Part shown: positions 35,802 through 43,735 of the stretch, one piece after another
Numbering within the stretch: the stretch's first letter is position 1
How the letters are laid out: each line of letters begins with the position of its first letter
Assembly (NCBI RefSeq): GCF_028858535.1
Contig: NZ_JAPMOU010000039.1
Span: forward strand, 1-52,706
DNA length: 52,706 nt
From: Spartinivicinus poritis
GTDB lineage: Bacteria; Pseudomonadota; Gammaproteobacteria; Pseudomonadales; Zooshikellaceae
Reading direction: 5' to 3'
Translations under genes and position numbers: made by a program
Notes under the pieces: generated by a model
What the model was told of the DNA's origin: nothing
Seen by the model: the letters and a program-made list of their open reading frames with translations, nothing else
Database searches by the model: none

Positions 35802-35927
35802 TATACCCAATGCGAAGGGTTTTTAGGTGAGGCCATCAAGTGACGAAGTTCCATGAGCCTATATTAATAGGTGATTGGGGTGAGGAGCGATGATAACAAA
35901 ACCTAAAAATGATTCGCGACGGGTATA
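35802..35927. repeat. 126-bp palindromic element, copy C
   Basis: Begins TATACCCAATGCGAAGGG and ends GATTCGCGACGGGTATA, with the same middle (GATGATAACAAAACC) as copy B. It lies four bases before the stop of the methionyl-tRNA synthetase paralogue, on its 3' side. Partial ends also occur at 8608-8634, 34013-34031 and 38258-38283. Confidence 0.8.
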
Positions 35928-35931
35928 CCTT

Positions 35932-37461
35932 TCACAAAGTTTTTTTAGGGTATAATTTACTGAAATGACTTCGCGCATGATTAATCTCTATCGATTGAAT
36001 TTGAAACCTTGACTGCCATTGGCAACTTTTCACATCATCACCCAACTCATCTAGAATAGATGTAGACAAATTAGGCGTTAACGGATAAAAAGCAATAGCG
36101 AGTTGTCTTATAAGGTTTGAGGTAACTAAACAAGTCTCTGCTACCTCATTCCGATCTTTTCCTTTATTTATTTCCCAAGGTGTACGCTTATGGAAGTAAT
36201 GATTACAACTATCCAGAAGGCCTTTTAGTAGTAGAGTGACTTGATAAAATTCATAAGCTTTATATTGATCAAATATTTTTTTAAGTATCTGGCCGCAGTG
36301 GTTTATTATAAACTGACTGGTGTTTGATAAAGTCTGCTGATTGATAATACTGCTATCAATCACGCCAGAGAAGTACTTTATGACTAAAGTATGATTCCTC
36401 TTAACTAAATTAGCAAAGCTATGAGCTAAGTCAGCATTAATCAAGTCCTTCAATTCATCAATAACAATATTGCCGTCTCTCGCTAGAGGTTTTTGTCGAA
36501 GTAACGCATACCGTAAACCATCTTTGGTTAATTGGTCAGTTAAGTCGGTAGGGCTGACTAAGGTCTCTGGATTAGACTTTGATATTTTTTCGCCATTTAT
36601 TGTCCACCACCCATGAATAACCAGCCGCTTAGGCAAGGGTAAGTTAGCAGCTAATAAGAAAATAGGCCAATACACAGCGTGAAACTTAAGAATATCTTTA
36701 CCAATAATGTGAGTTGTTTTTTGCAAGTCATCCTGATTGAAGCCAGCCCGTTGCAAAGCAGTAAGGTAGCTAAATAATGCATCAATCCACACATAAATAG
36801 TATGCTTGGGATTGTGAGGAACGTTAATACCCCATTCATTGTTAACTCGTGAGACAGATAGATCCTCCAGTGGACCTTGCTGCAAATAGTCAAGAATTGA
36901 GTGGCTGTAGTGATTGGGTGTTATAAAATTAGGATAGCGTTGATAATGTTCAATTAATTGCTGTCGATATGATTCTAGTTTAAACAAGTAGGTTTCTTCA
37001 CTAGTGTTGTGAGTTGGGGCCTTATGAATAGGACAACAGCCATCTTCTAACTCATAGGAACTATAAAACTGCTCGCAACCTATACAATAGTTACCTTGGT
37101 AGAAACCTAAGTAAATATCACCATTTTGAAACAGTGTCCGCCAAACAGCTTGAATAATTTTGTAATGAAAGCACTCTGTTGTTCGAACAAAAATATTGGG
37201 TTGAATATTCAGTTGAGGCCATAGCGTCTGAAATGCTTTTGCTCTATCATTAACAAACTGACTAACATTCACTTCGTGGGCTCTTGCTGTATCAGCAATT
37301 TTTTGCCCATGTTCATCTGTTCCTGTAATTAATAAACTATCACCCTTATTAGCAAGCGAATGAAACCGTTTGGCTACATCAGCAATATAACCACTGTAAG
37401 CATGACCCAGGTGAGGGTTACCGTTTGCATAAAAGATCGGGGTAGTAATAATGTCTGTCAT
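35932..37461 (-). CDS. Short methionyl-tRNA synthetase paralogue
   Basis: Start chosen at ATG 37461, with GGAG nine bases upstream; a TTG at 37482 would run through the ribosome site. The 509-residue class I synthetase has the HLGH signature (residues 17-20), KISKS (near 292) and a zinc knuckle (YCIGCEQFY, CCPIHKAP), but ends soon after the anticodon-binding domain. The usual gammaproteobacterial MetG is about 670-680 residues with a C-terminal tRNA-binding domain, which is absent here. It charges tRNA with methionine, or acts as a resistance or duplicate form. The main metG is presumably elsewhere. The tail (HARSHFSKLYPKKTL) is basic. Confidence 0.88.
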   Translation of the reverse strand: MTDIITTPIFYANGNPHLGHAYSGYIADVAKRFHSLANKGDSLLITGTDEHGQKIADTARAHEVNVSQFVNDRAKAFQTLWPQLNIQPNIFVRTTECFHYKIIQAVWRTLFQNGDIYLGFYQGNYCIGCEQFYSSYELEDGCCPIHKAPTHNTSEETYLFKLESYRQQLIEHYQRYPNFITPNHYSHSILDYLQQGPLEDLSVSRVNNEWGINVPHNPKHTIYVWIDALFSYLTALQRAGFNQDDLQKTTHIIGKDILKFHAVYWPIFLLAANLPLPKRLVIHGWWTINGEKISKSNPETLVSPTDLTDQLTKDGLRYALLRQKPLARDGNIVIDELKDLINADLAHSFANLVKRNHTLVIKYFSGVIDSSIINQQTLSNTSQFIINHCGQILKKIFDQYKAYEFYQVTLLLKGLLDSCNHYFHKRTPWEINKGKDRNEVAETCLVTSNLIRQLAIAFYPLTPNLSTSILDELGDDVKSCQWQSRFQIQSIEINHARSHFSKLYPKKTL

Positions 37462-37724
37462 CTTTAAATCTCCACTAGTCAAATGGTTTCATATTGACTG
37501 AAATGAAGAGTTAAAAAAGACCTTGCTATACCCATTCCAGTCAAATCAGTGTGTGAAGGAATGGGTAATGCCAAAATGGAAAATTATAAAAAGAGGCAGC
37601 CCATCCCCCACAACATTCGTTGTGTAGACATAGGCATCATCATGGGTATTACAGTTTTTGATAAAGTAGTCATACTTAACACGATAACACAAGTAAATCT
37701 AAAGGGCACCTCTAATAACTGTTT

Positions 37725-37895
37725 ATGGCCTCTGCGCAAGCTGATGGGGCCTTGCACAAGGTGGCTTCCTACTCTGCAAGCAGTGCTTTAGGCCGCGTTA
37801 TGCAATCTGATAACCAAGTTGGTGCTATTGAATTTTTATTGTCTGCAATACGCAATGCAGTATTGGAAGTTAATGGAGGTTACTTACTCTGGTGA
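37725..37895 (+). CDS. Small ORF or gene fragment, 56 aa
   Basis: An ATG frame reads MASAQADGALHKVASYSASS, ALGRVMQSDNQVGAIEFLLS, AIRNAVLEVNGGYLLW. The composition looks coded, but no Shine-Dalgarno precedes it and the upstream part may be missing. It is probably the end of a gene whose front was lost by repeat insertion (GGGCACCTCTAATAA at 37704). It overlaps the end of the convergent YkvA gene by 12 bases. The rest of the 37462-37724 gap holds no clear gene. Confidence 0.35.
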   Translation: MASAQADGALHKVASYSASSALGRVMQSDNQVGAIEFLLSAIRNAVLEVNGGYLLW

Positions 37896-38255
37896 GTCAG
37901 TTTGGCCACGCCACTTCTTAAGTGTTTTTTTAGCCTTTTCTACATGCTCATCTTTTATATGAGCCGCAACGGTCGCTAAAGCAGCAGCTAAAACACCCAA
38001 GTCATCAGTAAAACCAAATGCCGGTATTATATCTGGAATAGAGTCTAGGGGAGAAATAAAATACCCCAAAGCTCCGACGATGACTGCCCTCGCCCAGGCT
38101 GGAGTGTCTGAATCAATCAAGGCATAGTACATTTTTAAAGCAGGCTCCAAAACAGATTCACCAGCCTTTTTTGCATATTTTTTTACCTTACTCCAAAACT
38201 TATCTTCAGAATATTTTTTTTCATACTTTTTGGGTAAACGTTCAATTTCGTACAT
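37884..38255 (-). CDS. YkvA family membrane protein (DUF1232)
   Basis: A 123-residue protein with the signature YFISPLDSIPDIIPAFGFTDDLGV in the DUF1232/YkvA family. It has a charged N-terminal half with Lys-rich helices, then two hydrophobic segments (about 55-75 and 83-102) and a basic tail. Members occur widely as small membrane proteins of unknown function. ATG start, no strong ribosome site. The start of this gene borders a fused pair of TATACCC repeat ends (about 38258-38283). Confidence 0.85.
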   Translation of the reverse strand: MYEIERLPKKYEKKYSEDKFWSKVKKYAKKAGESVLEPALKMYYALIDSDTPAWARAVIVGALGYFISPLDSIPDIIPAFGFTDDLGVLAAALATVAAHIKDEHVEKAKKTLKKWRGQTDSPE

Positions 38256-38305
38256 TATTATACCCTTCTGCTTTGGCTATATCCCCTGAATGATGTTTTC
38301 TTTGG

Positions 38306-38821
38306 TCATAACAAGGGCAATAAACGTTGCTTTATACCACTCACCCGCTTACGGTTTTGATCAAGATCACTATACCCTACCCTTGAAGCTGAGCGGATAT
38401 GTATCAATTTGTTTGTTTCATCTAACCTAACCTCTAAATCATCAACGAAGCCAAAAATATTTGATGTAAAAGTTGCTGCAACATAATGCTCCTGCTGACT
38501 AACAACCGTACCACCAGACTTTTCAATAACCGATATGATCACTGCTACAATATCTTTAGACGGCAGAGTTGATAGGGTTAGCGGTTCAATAAAATGAGTA
38601 GTATCTTCTTTAAACTCACTGTTGACACAATTAGGCTTAGCGGGACATTTAGCCAGCATAGCATTGACAAGACCACTCGGCTGCCCCGATTTGGATTGAT
38701 ACCCTAAATAGGCAAAATAGAAAAGCACAATACCTGTCAGAATGATTAATAGCAAAAACCCAACTAACAGAATTTTTTTTAGCATTTTTTGATCATCACT
38801 GTTTTCCCTCCCCAAACCCAA
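38306..38821 (-). CDS. DUF1499 family protein, membrane-anchored
   Basis: A hydrophobic N-terminus (MLKKILLVGFLLLIILTGIV) anchors a DUF1499 domain: CPAKPNCVNSEF near residue 56, then HFIEPL and SASRVGYSDLDQNRKR near 145. The domain is a conserved unknown in proteobacteria. Its start is unclear: an in-frame ATG at 38785 begins with the anchor, while the longer frame from 38821 carries GGGGAGGG in its first codons, which could be a ribosome site for the shorter form at unusual distance. Lies 15 bases before the next minus gene's stop, so possibly one transcript. Confidence 0.82.
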   Translation of the reverse strand: MGLGRENSDDQKMLKKILLVGFLLLIILTGIVLFYFAYLGYQSKSGQPSGLVNAMLAKCPAKPNCVNSEFKEDTTHFIEPLTLSTLPSKDIVAVIISVIEKSGGTVVSQQEHYVAATFTSNIFGFVDDLEVRLDETNKLIHIRSASRVGYSDLDQNRKRVSGIKQRLLPLL

Positions 38822-38836
38822 TTTATATATACCAAG

Positions 38837-39361
38837 CTAGTTACTAACAGTTTCAATCTTTTTATAAAAACCATTTAACTCCTTGGGACTTCTTATATAA
38901 TGTATTACTTTAGTTTTTTCGTATTTTTTTAAAATACTTAATATATAAGGTCGAGTATACTTGTGGACGTGCCAAATAATCCGCATGATATACGGAAGCT
39001 TTGTGACCGTCTGACAGTCTTTGGCCCAGCCATTAGGCATTGTATAAAAAGACTTAATACTTCTTTTGATTGCCCAAAGCATATGGGTAACTATAGAAAA
39101 GTCTATATAAATAATAGTATTTGAAGCTAAGAATCTACTCTCAATTGATGAGTCATAACCAAGTCCTTCAATAATCCAGCTATCACCTGCAATCAAAGAT
39201 TGATGCTTGCTGCAAAACTCGCTTTCTGATATTGCTTCCCAGTTTGGTAACCAAATAATTTGATCAAGATGATAAACGGGTAATTTCAGTTGTTTACCCA
39301 GCGCTTTTGCTAGCGAGGATTTACCGGCTCCGCCATTTCCTATGATTGTGATTTTTTTCAT
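38837..39361 (-). CDS. P-loop NTPase, FlaR/adenylate-kinase-like
   Basis: A 174-residue protein with Walker A GNGGAGKSS (residues 8-16), HLDQIIWLPNW near 32, IEGLGYDS near 65 and a C-terminal helix. It matches the small nucleoside-kinase-like group once called DNA topology modulation protein FlaR. No membrane segments. The substrate is unknown; likely phosphorylation of a small molecule or nucleotide. The ATG follows TTACGTTAG with no good ribosome site. The gene ends 15 bases before the DUF1499 gene. Confidence 0.75.
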   Translation of the reverse strand: MKKITIIGNGGAGKSSLAKALGKQLKLPVYHLDQIIWLPNWEAISESEFCSKHQSLIAGDSWIIEGLGYDSSIESRFLASNTIIYIDFSIVTHMLWAIKRSIKSFYTMPNGWAKDCQTVTKLPYIMRIIWHVHKYTRPYILSILKKYEKTKVIHYIRSPKELNGFYKKIETVSN

Positions 39362-39386
39362 TTTACGTTAGATCACTTCAGTAAAC

Positions 39387-40718
39387 TTATAACAACGCTG
39401 ACAGTAATGTGGCAATCCCCAAAAATGACATAAAACCGGCAATATCTGTAATTGTGGTTAGAATAATCGACGATGACTGGGCTGGGTCTTGACCCAGTTT
39501 GGTTAATACAATAGGGACAACGGCTCCTGCCATGCCTGCCATTACCATGGAAATCACCATCGCAATAGCAATCACAAGTGAGAGGCCAAAGCTTGTGCTC
39601 CAAATATACACACCAATTGCGGTGGTTAAGGCAATAGCAACACCATTTACCATCCCAATATTAATCTCTTTAAATAACACCCTTAACCAGTTTCTGACGG
39701 TAATTTCCTTTAAGGCTAACCCTCTAATAGTGACTGCTTGTGCCTGGGCGCCGGCATTACCTGACTGCCCTGCGACGACAGGAAGCAATACAGCCAGTGC
39801 TGTAAACTTGGCAATGGTATCTTCAAATAAAGCAACCACTGATGCAGCAGCAAAGGCAGTCACCAAGTTGATTTCCATCCAGGGTAGACGTTTCTTAATC
39901 GCAAACCAGGCTTTGGATAAAGCACGCTCCTCTCTACTCACCCCCACCATAGCTTGGATATCAGTTAATGAGTTATCTTGTAAAGTTCGTAATAATGACG
40001 GGTGTTGAATCGCGCCTAATAATTTCCCATTAATATCAACGACAGGTAAAGTATCCAGCTTAAACTGAGTTAATTTGTCTGCAACTTCATCTAAGGAGTC
40101 AAAAGGTGATATTAATGCCCTCGGTGGCAACGCCAGTTGTTGTAATTTTTCATCGCCTTCACTGAGAGCTAAGGCAGTAATATCAACGATGCCTTGCAAC
40201 TGCTGATCAGCATCCACAATAAACACTTTTCTAATCGGCTTATGTTTTTGTTTCCGTAGTAAGCGTAGTGCATCATCTGCCGTATTATCGGGTAACAACC
40301 GAATAACTCTCGGGTCTAGCATTTGCCCTGCAGTACGCTCAGGATATTCAAGCAGCCTTTGTAAATCGTTTGCGTAATCTTCCGGTAAGTTATCCAAACA
40401 TTGTGTTTTATCTTCTTTCGATAAGCGATTCAGCGTTTGCGCACAATCAGGTGTATCCATTGCCAATAATAAATTTTTTTGAGCACGGTTTTCCAGCAAA
40501 GGCAATAATTGATCAGCAATATGAGGCGGGAAAAAACTCCAAATACGAATTAACGTAGCCGTTGACTGCTCAGCTAATAGTAAAGCGATTTCTTCAAGTG
40601 GATAAGCTTCTAAGACATTTGCAGCTTCTTTAGGGTATTCTAGAAGAAACTGTTGACTTAATCGATTAATGGCTATGCTATCACCATTACTGGCTCCTGA
40701 AAGGCTAGCGCTGGTCAT
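39387..40718 (-). CDS. mgtE: Magnesium transporter MgtE
   Basis: A 443-residue MgtE: an N-terminal superhelical domain (about 1-135), two CBS domains (about 140-260; VDADQQLQGIV and VVDINGKLLGA), a plug helix, and five membrane segments (from about residue 285) with the pore motif PVVAGQSGNAGAQAQAV. It moves Mg2+ into the cell, gated by Mg2+ binding to the CBS and N domains. Its start overlaps the end of the CBS protein gene by 14 bases, so the two are translated from one mRNA. Confidence 0.93.
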   Translation of the reverse strand: MTSASLSGASNGDSIAINRLSQQFLLEYPKEAANVLEAYPLEEIALLLAEQSTATLIRIWSFFPPHIADQLLPLLENRAQKNLLLAMDTPDCAQTLNRLSKEDKTQCLDNLPEDYANDLQRLLEYPERTAGQMLDPRVIRLLPDNTADDALRLLRKQKHKPIRKVFIVDADQQLQGIVDITALALSEGDEKLQQLALPPRALISPFDSLDEVADKLTQFKLDTLPVVDINGKLLGAIQHPSLLRTLQDNSLTDIQAMVGVSREERALSKAWFAIKKRLPWMEINLVTAFAAASVVALFEDTIAKFTALAVLLPVVAGQSGNAGAQAQAVTIRGLALKEITVRNWLRVLFKEINIGMVNGVAIALTTAIGVYIWSTSFGLSLVIAIAMVISMVMAGMAGAVVPIVLTKLGQDPAQSSSIILTTITDIAGFMSFLGIATLLSALL

Positions 40719-41562
40719 CTTGTCCTCCTCTCGAATTTAAATCCCATGCATCACGCAACGTTTGCCAAACACCAGTGATACTATCTGAAAGTAATTGCCC
40801 AAGACTGTCGCTTAATTGAGGAGCTTCCATCACTTTTTCAGGTAGATTTTTTAATTGCTCAATAGCTTGATTCAAGGCGCCATAATTTAATACACCAATA
40901 AACTCATCATGTCGATTAACCACAGGCATCACAATTGAATACCTCCAGTCAGGATGTTTTTGCGCCTGACTCAACTGCAACCGAGAACGCAGAGATTCAG
41001 GCTTAGCCTCCATTAACTCACTTAGCTTTTTAGCTTCATCAACCTGCCCCATCACATCAGTTGCAGCGATAACCCCCACCAGTTTTTGCCGTCGATCTAA
41101 AATAAACAATCGGTGCTGAATGGTGCCTTGAAACGACTTTAGCTGTTGGTATGCTTCTGCTACGGTAATATTATTTCTTAATGTTAATACCTGAGGGGTA
41201 ATCCAAGCCCCTACCACACTTGTCGGATATGCTAATAACACTTGAATAGCCTGGGCTTTTAACTTAGGCATTTGATGCAAAATCGCTTTGGTTTTGGTTC
41301 GAGAAAGCCCTTTTAATAACGTCGCAGCATGGGTAGCCGATAGTTGTGTCACTAACTTCGCAGCAGTGGTATGATCTAACTGGTCTAAACAAGCAATGCT
41401 TTTGGCACTGGTCAGCTGTACCAGCGTAGCAGCACCTGCCGAGGTAGGTGCAAGTTTCAGTAAATCCACAATAACAGTTTCTGACATGGTTTCTAATATT
41501 TTTGCAGCCGCTTCAGGAGACCTTTCCAGATAAGTTAATGCAAGCTTTTGTTTACTCTCCAT
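40705..41562 (-). CDS. MgtE-N/CBS protein without membrane domain
   Basis: Start chosen at ATG 41562, with GAGGAGG just upstream; a longer frame reaches 41592 but overlaps the channel gene. The 285-residue protein resembles the cytoplasmic half of MgtE: a helical N-domain (about 1-120), CBS repeats (RLFILDRRQKLVGVIAATDV and IVMPVVNRHDEFIGVL) and a C-terminal helix, with no membrane segment. It may be a regulatory subunit or sensor for Mg2+ or nucleotide near the MgtE pore. Overlaps the MscS gene end by 11 bases and the mgtE start by 14. Confidence 0.82.
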   Translation of the reverse strand: MESKQKLALTYLERSPEAAAKILETMSETVIVDLLKLAPTSAGAATLVQLTSAKSIACLDQLDHTTAAKLVTQLSATHAATLLKGLSRTKTKAILHQMPKLKAQAIQVLLAYPTSVVGAWITPQVLTLRNNITVAEAYQQLKSFQGTIQHRLFILDRRQKLVGVIAATDVMGQVDEAKKLSELMEAKPESLRSRLQLSQAQKHPDWRYSIVMPVVNRHDEFIGVLNYGALNQAIEQLKNLPEKVMEAPQLSDSLGQLLSDSITGVWQTLRDAWDLNSRGGQDDQR

Positions 41563-42418
41563 TGATAGCCTCCTCACGCTCATCTTGACCACTTTGCACT
41601 TCTTTAATACGTTTTAAGCAAGGCTCTTCGGTAAAAAATTTAGCAGGAATGTGCAACTCACCCTGCTCAGTTTCAATGACCACCGCATGGGGGGTAATTT
41701 CGACAATTCGACCACCATAATCTCCTACCTGGATAGTTTCACCTTCCTGGTAATGCCGTTGTACATAGCGCGCACTAATAAAATTACTGACATGTCGTGG
41801 CGTTGCCAAACCAAACCCCAGGGCAAAAGCCCCTAAAACTGCGGCTAAAGCAACGGTAGCCATATTCACCACAAAGGTAACATCGATCCCTACCTGGCCT
41901 GCACCAATTAAAATGGCACTACCAGCTAAAAACACTTGGGCAATTCGTCCAAGTAGCTCACTGTGACGAAGGTTCGCCGCAATAGCCGCACTGGTGGCTA
42001 AGTCTTTTGCCATTTCTCCAAAAATAAAGCCACCCAGTATGATGACAATACCCGCGACTAATGTGGGTAAGTAAGCTAAAAAGGCATCAATCCATTTAGT
42101 AAAAATTTCTATACCCAAAACATTGGTTGCCAATCCTATAAACACTATTAGGGTGACCCAATACACCAGAAGGGGTACAAAGCGACTGCTAGCAGGCTGC
42201 AACTGTTGAATATAGCCTGCCCCCTGTTTCGAAAAGCGATGTAACAACCGACTAGTACTGTCAATTAAACGGCTGCTGAAGTCCTTCAAAAAACGAGCAA
42301 CAAAAAATCCAAATAGCAGTAATAAAAGTGCTGCAATAAACCGCGTAATTGATTGACTCACTTGGGTGAGAAATTCTGGTGTAATAAAAAAGTTAGAAAG
42401 CCAAGGAGATGAGTCCAT
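41552..42418 (-). CDS. Small-conductance mechanosensitive channel (MscS family)
   Basis: A 288-residue protein with four or five membrane segments (about residues 25-45, 77-98, 110-135, 155-180, 185-207). The last is glycine/alanine rich (ALAAVLGAFALGFGLATPRH), as in the MscS pore helix, and is followed by the beta domain (YQEGETIQVGDYGGRIVEI, then VIETEQGELHIPAKFF). Opens under membrane tension. First of the three-gene unit with the CBS protein and MgtE. The channel family is well known, but an operon with Mg2+ transport parts suggests a link between osmotic stress and Mg2+ that is not established here. Confidence 0.88.
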   Translation of the reverse strand: MDSSPWLSNFFITPEFLTQVSQSITRFIAALLLLLFGFFVARFLKDFSSRLIDSTSRLLHRFSKQGAGYIQQLQPASSRFVPLLVYWVTLIVFIGLATNVLGIEIFTKWIDAFLAYLPTLVAGIVIILGGFIFGEMAKDLATSAAIAANLRHSELLGRIAQVFLAGSAILIGAGQVGIDVTFVVNMATVALAAVLGAFALGFGLATPRHVSNFISARYVQRHYQEGETIQVGDYGGRIVEITPHAVVIETEQGELHIPAKFFTEEPCLKRIKEVQSGQDEREEAINGE

Positions 42419-42640
42419 TAGTCGTCCTTATAAAATTTTTATATTATTGCACTATTGTTATAGCACAATCCAACTTCTCCCTTTTTCAAAGAGGGCATCG
42501 TGAAAGACTCATTAACAATGAGTAGCATAATAATAGTGTACGATATCAGATAGGAAGTTTGTGTTTTGGTAGGAATGTTTAGCGATATAATGCCGATTAT
42601 ACCGCTAAAAACTATGAGTGCTATTAATTATTAGTTAATA

Positions 42641-43723
42641 CTAGCTTTTTGATGCATCAGTCTCAGTGAGAGTAGTCCCTTCTTCATCTGACTGAGAAGT
42701 TTCCACTTTTTCAGGTGGCTGCTTTGATGAGGCTTGTCCTTCAGTTGCCGTTTGAGTATCAGTAGCCTTTTTTGATTCAGCAACGGCTTTATCTGAGTGC
42801 TCCACTTGTAATGCCAGCTGTGACAAACCAACTTGGGTGATACGTTCATAGTCGTATTTGCTGATAGTAAAGGCCTGCTCAACGTCACTACGCTTAATGA
42901 AGTATGTATCATCAACAGCAGTCAACTGATAAGACAGTTTACCTTTATCATTGACAACCTCAATGGCTCCGAGCTTACTGTCAGCACCAGCATGAGGTTG
43001 CTTATCTGCTACACCTTGCACCTGTAAGTTAGCCAAGGCTGTGGCTAGCTGTTGGGCTTTTACCATATCCAGTTTTGTAGCATTAGCTGCATTGGATGAT
43101 GATTGTTTACTTTCACTCAAAACCCAACTGTCGTCTGACTTCTCCAAACGGTAGTCAGTACCTTCGATCGACTTGATATTATCCACACTTCCTGCTGCCA
43201 ACAATGATTTATTCAGCCAATCGTTCCCTTTTACAGGGAGCTCATAACTGTTTAACTGAGCTGTATAAACAGCATCATCTTCCGGCTTACGGATATGCGC
43301 CTTGCGGAAACCAGGCGAAGTACCAACCAATACACTCCCTACCAGCTTATCATCTTGATAAAGCTGCACTTGTCGTTGAAATTTATCTTCAGATACGTCA
43401 AAGCGTTCGTGACTGGAAGTAGTCGTTGCTACTGGCCAACCTGTTTGAATGCTTTCCAGTTTAGCTAATACATCCGTTAATTTATCATGATTCGCTGGTA
43501 AGTTAGCTAACTCTGGTAACACCCAATGATCACCAGACTTACTCATCGTTACACGATTATCGCTATCACTAACGATCACCTTAGTCACATCCGCCAGGTT
43601 AAAGCCAAACAACGGTTGTTGTATGTTTTGTTGCTGCTGGTGTTCACTGCGCCAAAAAAGCCCTACAACCAACACCAGCTGGATAGCTAGCAGGCCAGTT
43701 AACCAGGTTTTTAATTTTGCCAT
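42641..43723 (-). CDS. DUF4340 domain protein of the Gld-type ABC operon
   Basis: A 360-residue protein with an N-terminal anchor (about 5-23), a beta-rich periplasmic DUF4340 domain (repeated lobes, GDHWVLPELANLPAN and DDSWVLSE), and an acidic, Ser/Thr-rich tail. AGGGGAGG precedes the ATG. It is the third gene of an operon with GldFG and GldA-like genes, in the order common in gammaproteobacteria. The periplasmic partner may bridge the ABC complex to the cell wall; the substrate is unknown. Confidence 0.87.
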   Translation of the reverse strand: MAKLKTWLTGLLAIQLVLVVGLFWRSEHQQQQNIQQPLFGFNLADVTKVIVSDSDNRVTMSKSGDHWVLPELANLPANHDKLTDVLAKLESIQTGWPVATTTSSHERFDVSEDKFQRQVQLYQDDKLVGSVLVGTSPGFRKAHIRKPEDDAVYTAQLNSYELPVKGNDWLNKSLLAAGSVDNIKSIEGTDYRLEKSDDSWVLSESKQSSSNAANATKLDMVKAQQLATALANLQVQGVADKQPHAGADSKLGAIEVVNDKGKLSYQLTAVDDTYFIKRSDVEQAFTISKYDYERITQVGLSQLALQVEHSDKAVAESKKATDTQTATEGQASSKQPPEKVETSQSDEEGTTLTETDASKS

Positions 43724-43735
43724 TTTAACCTCCCC

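Noticed and set aside
37549-37791. 80-codon plus-strand frame beyond the methionyl-tRNA synthetase start
   Set aside because: It runs through a repeat piece (GGGCACCTCTAATAA), has mixed composition and no good start, and conflicts with the better frame at 37725-37895.
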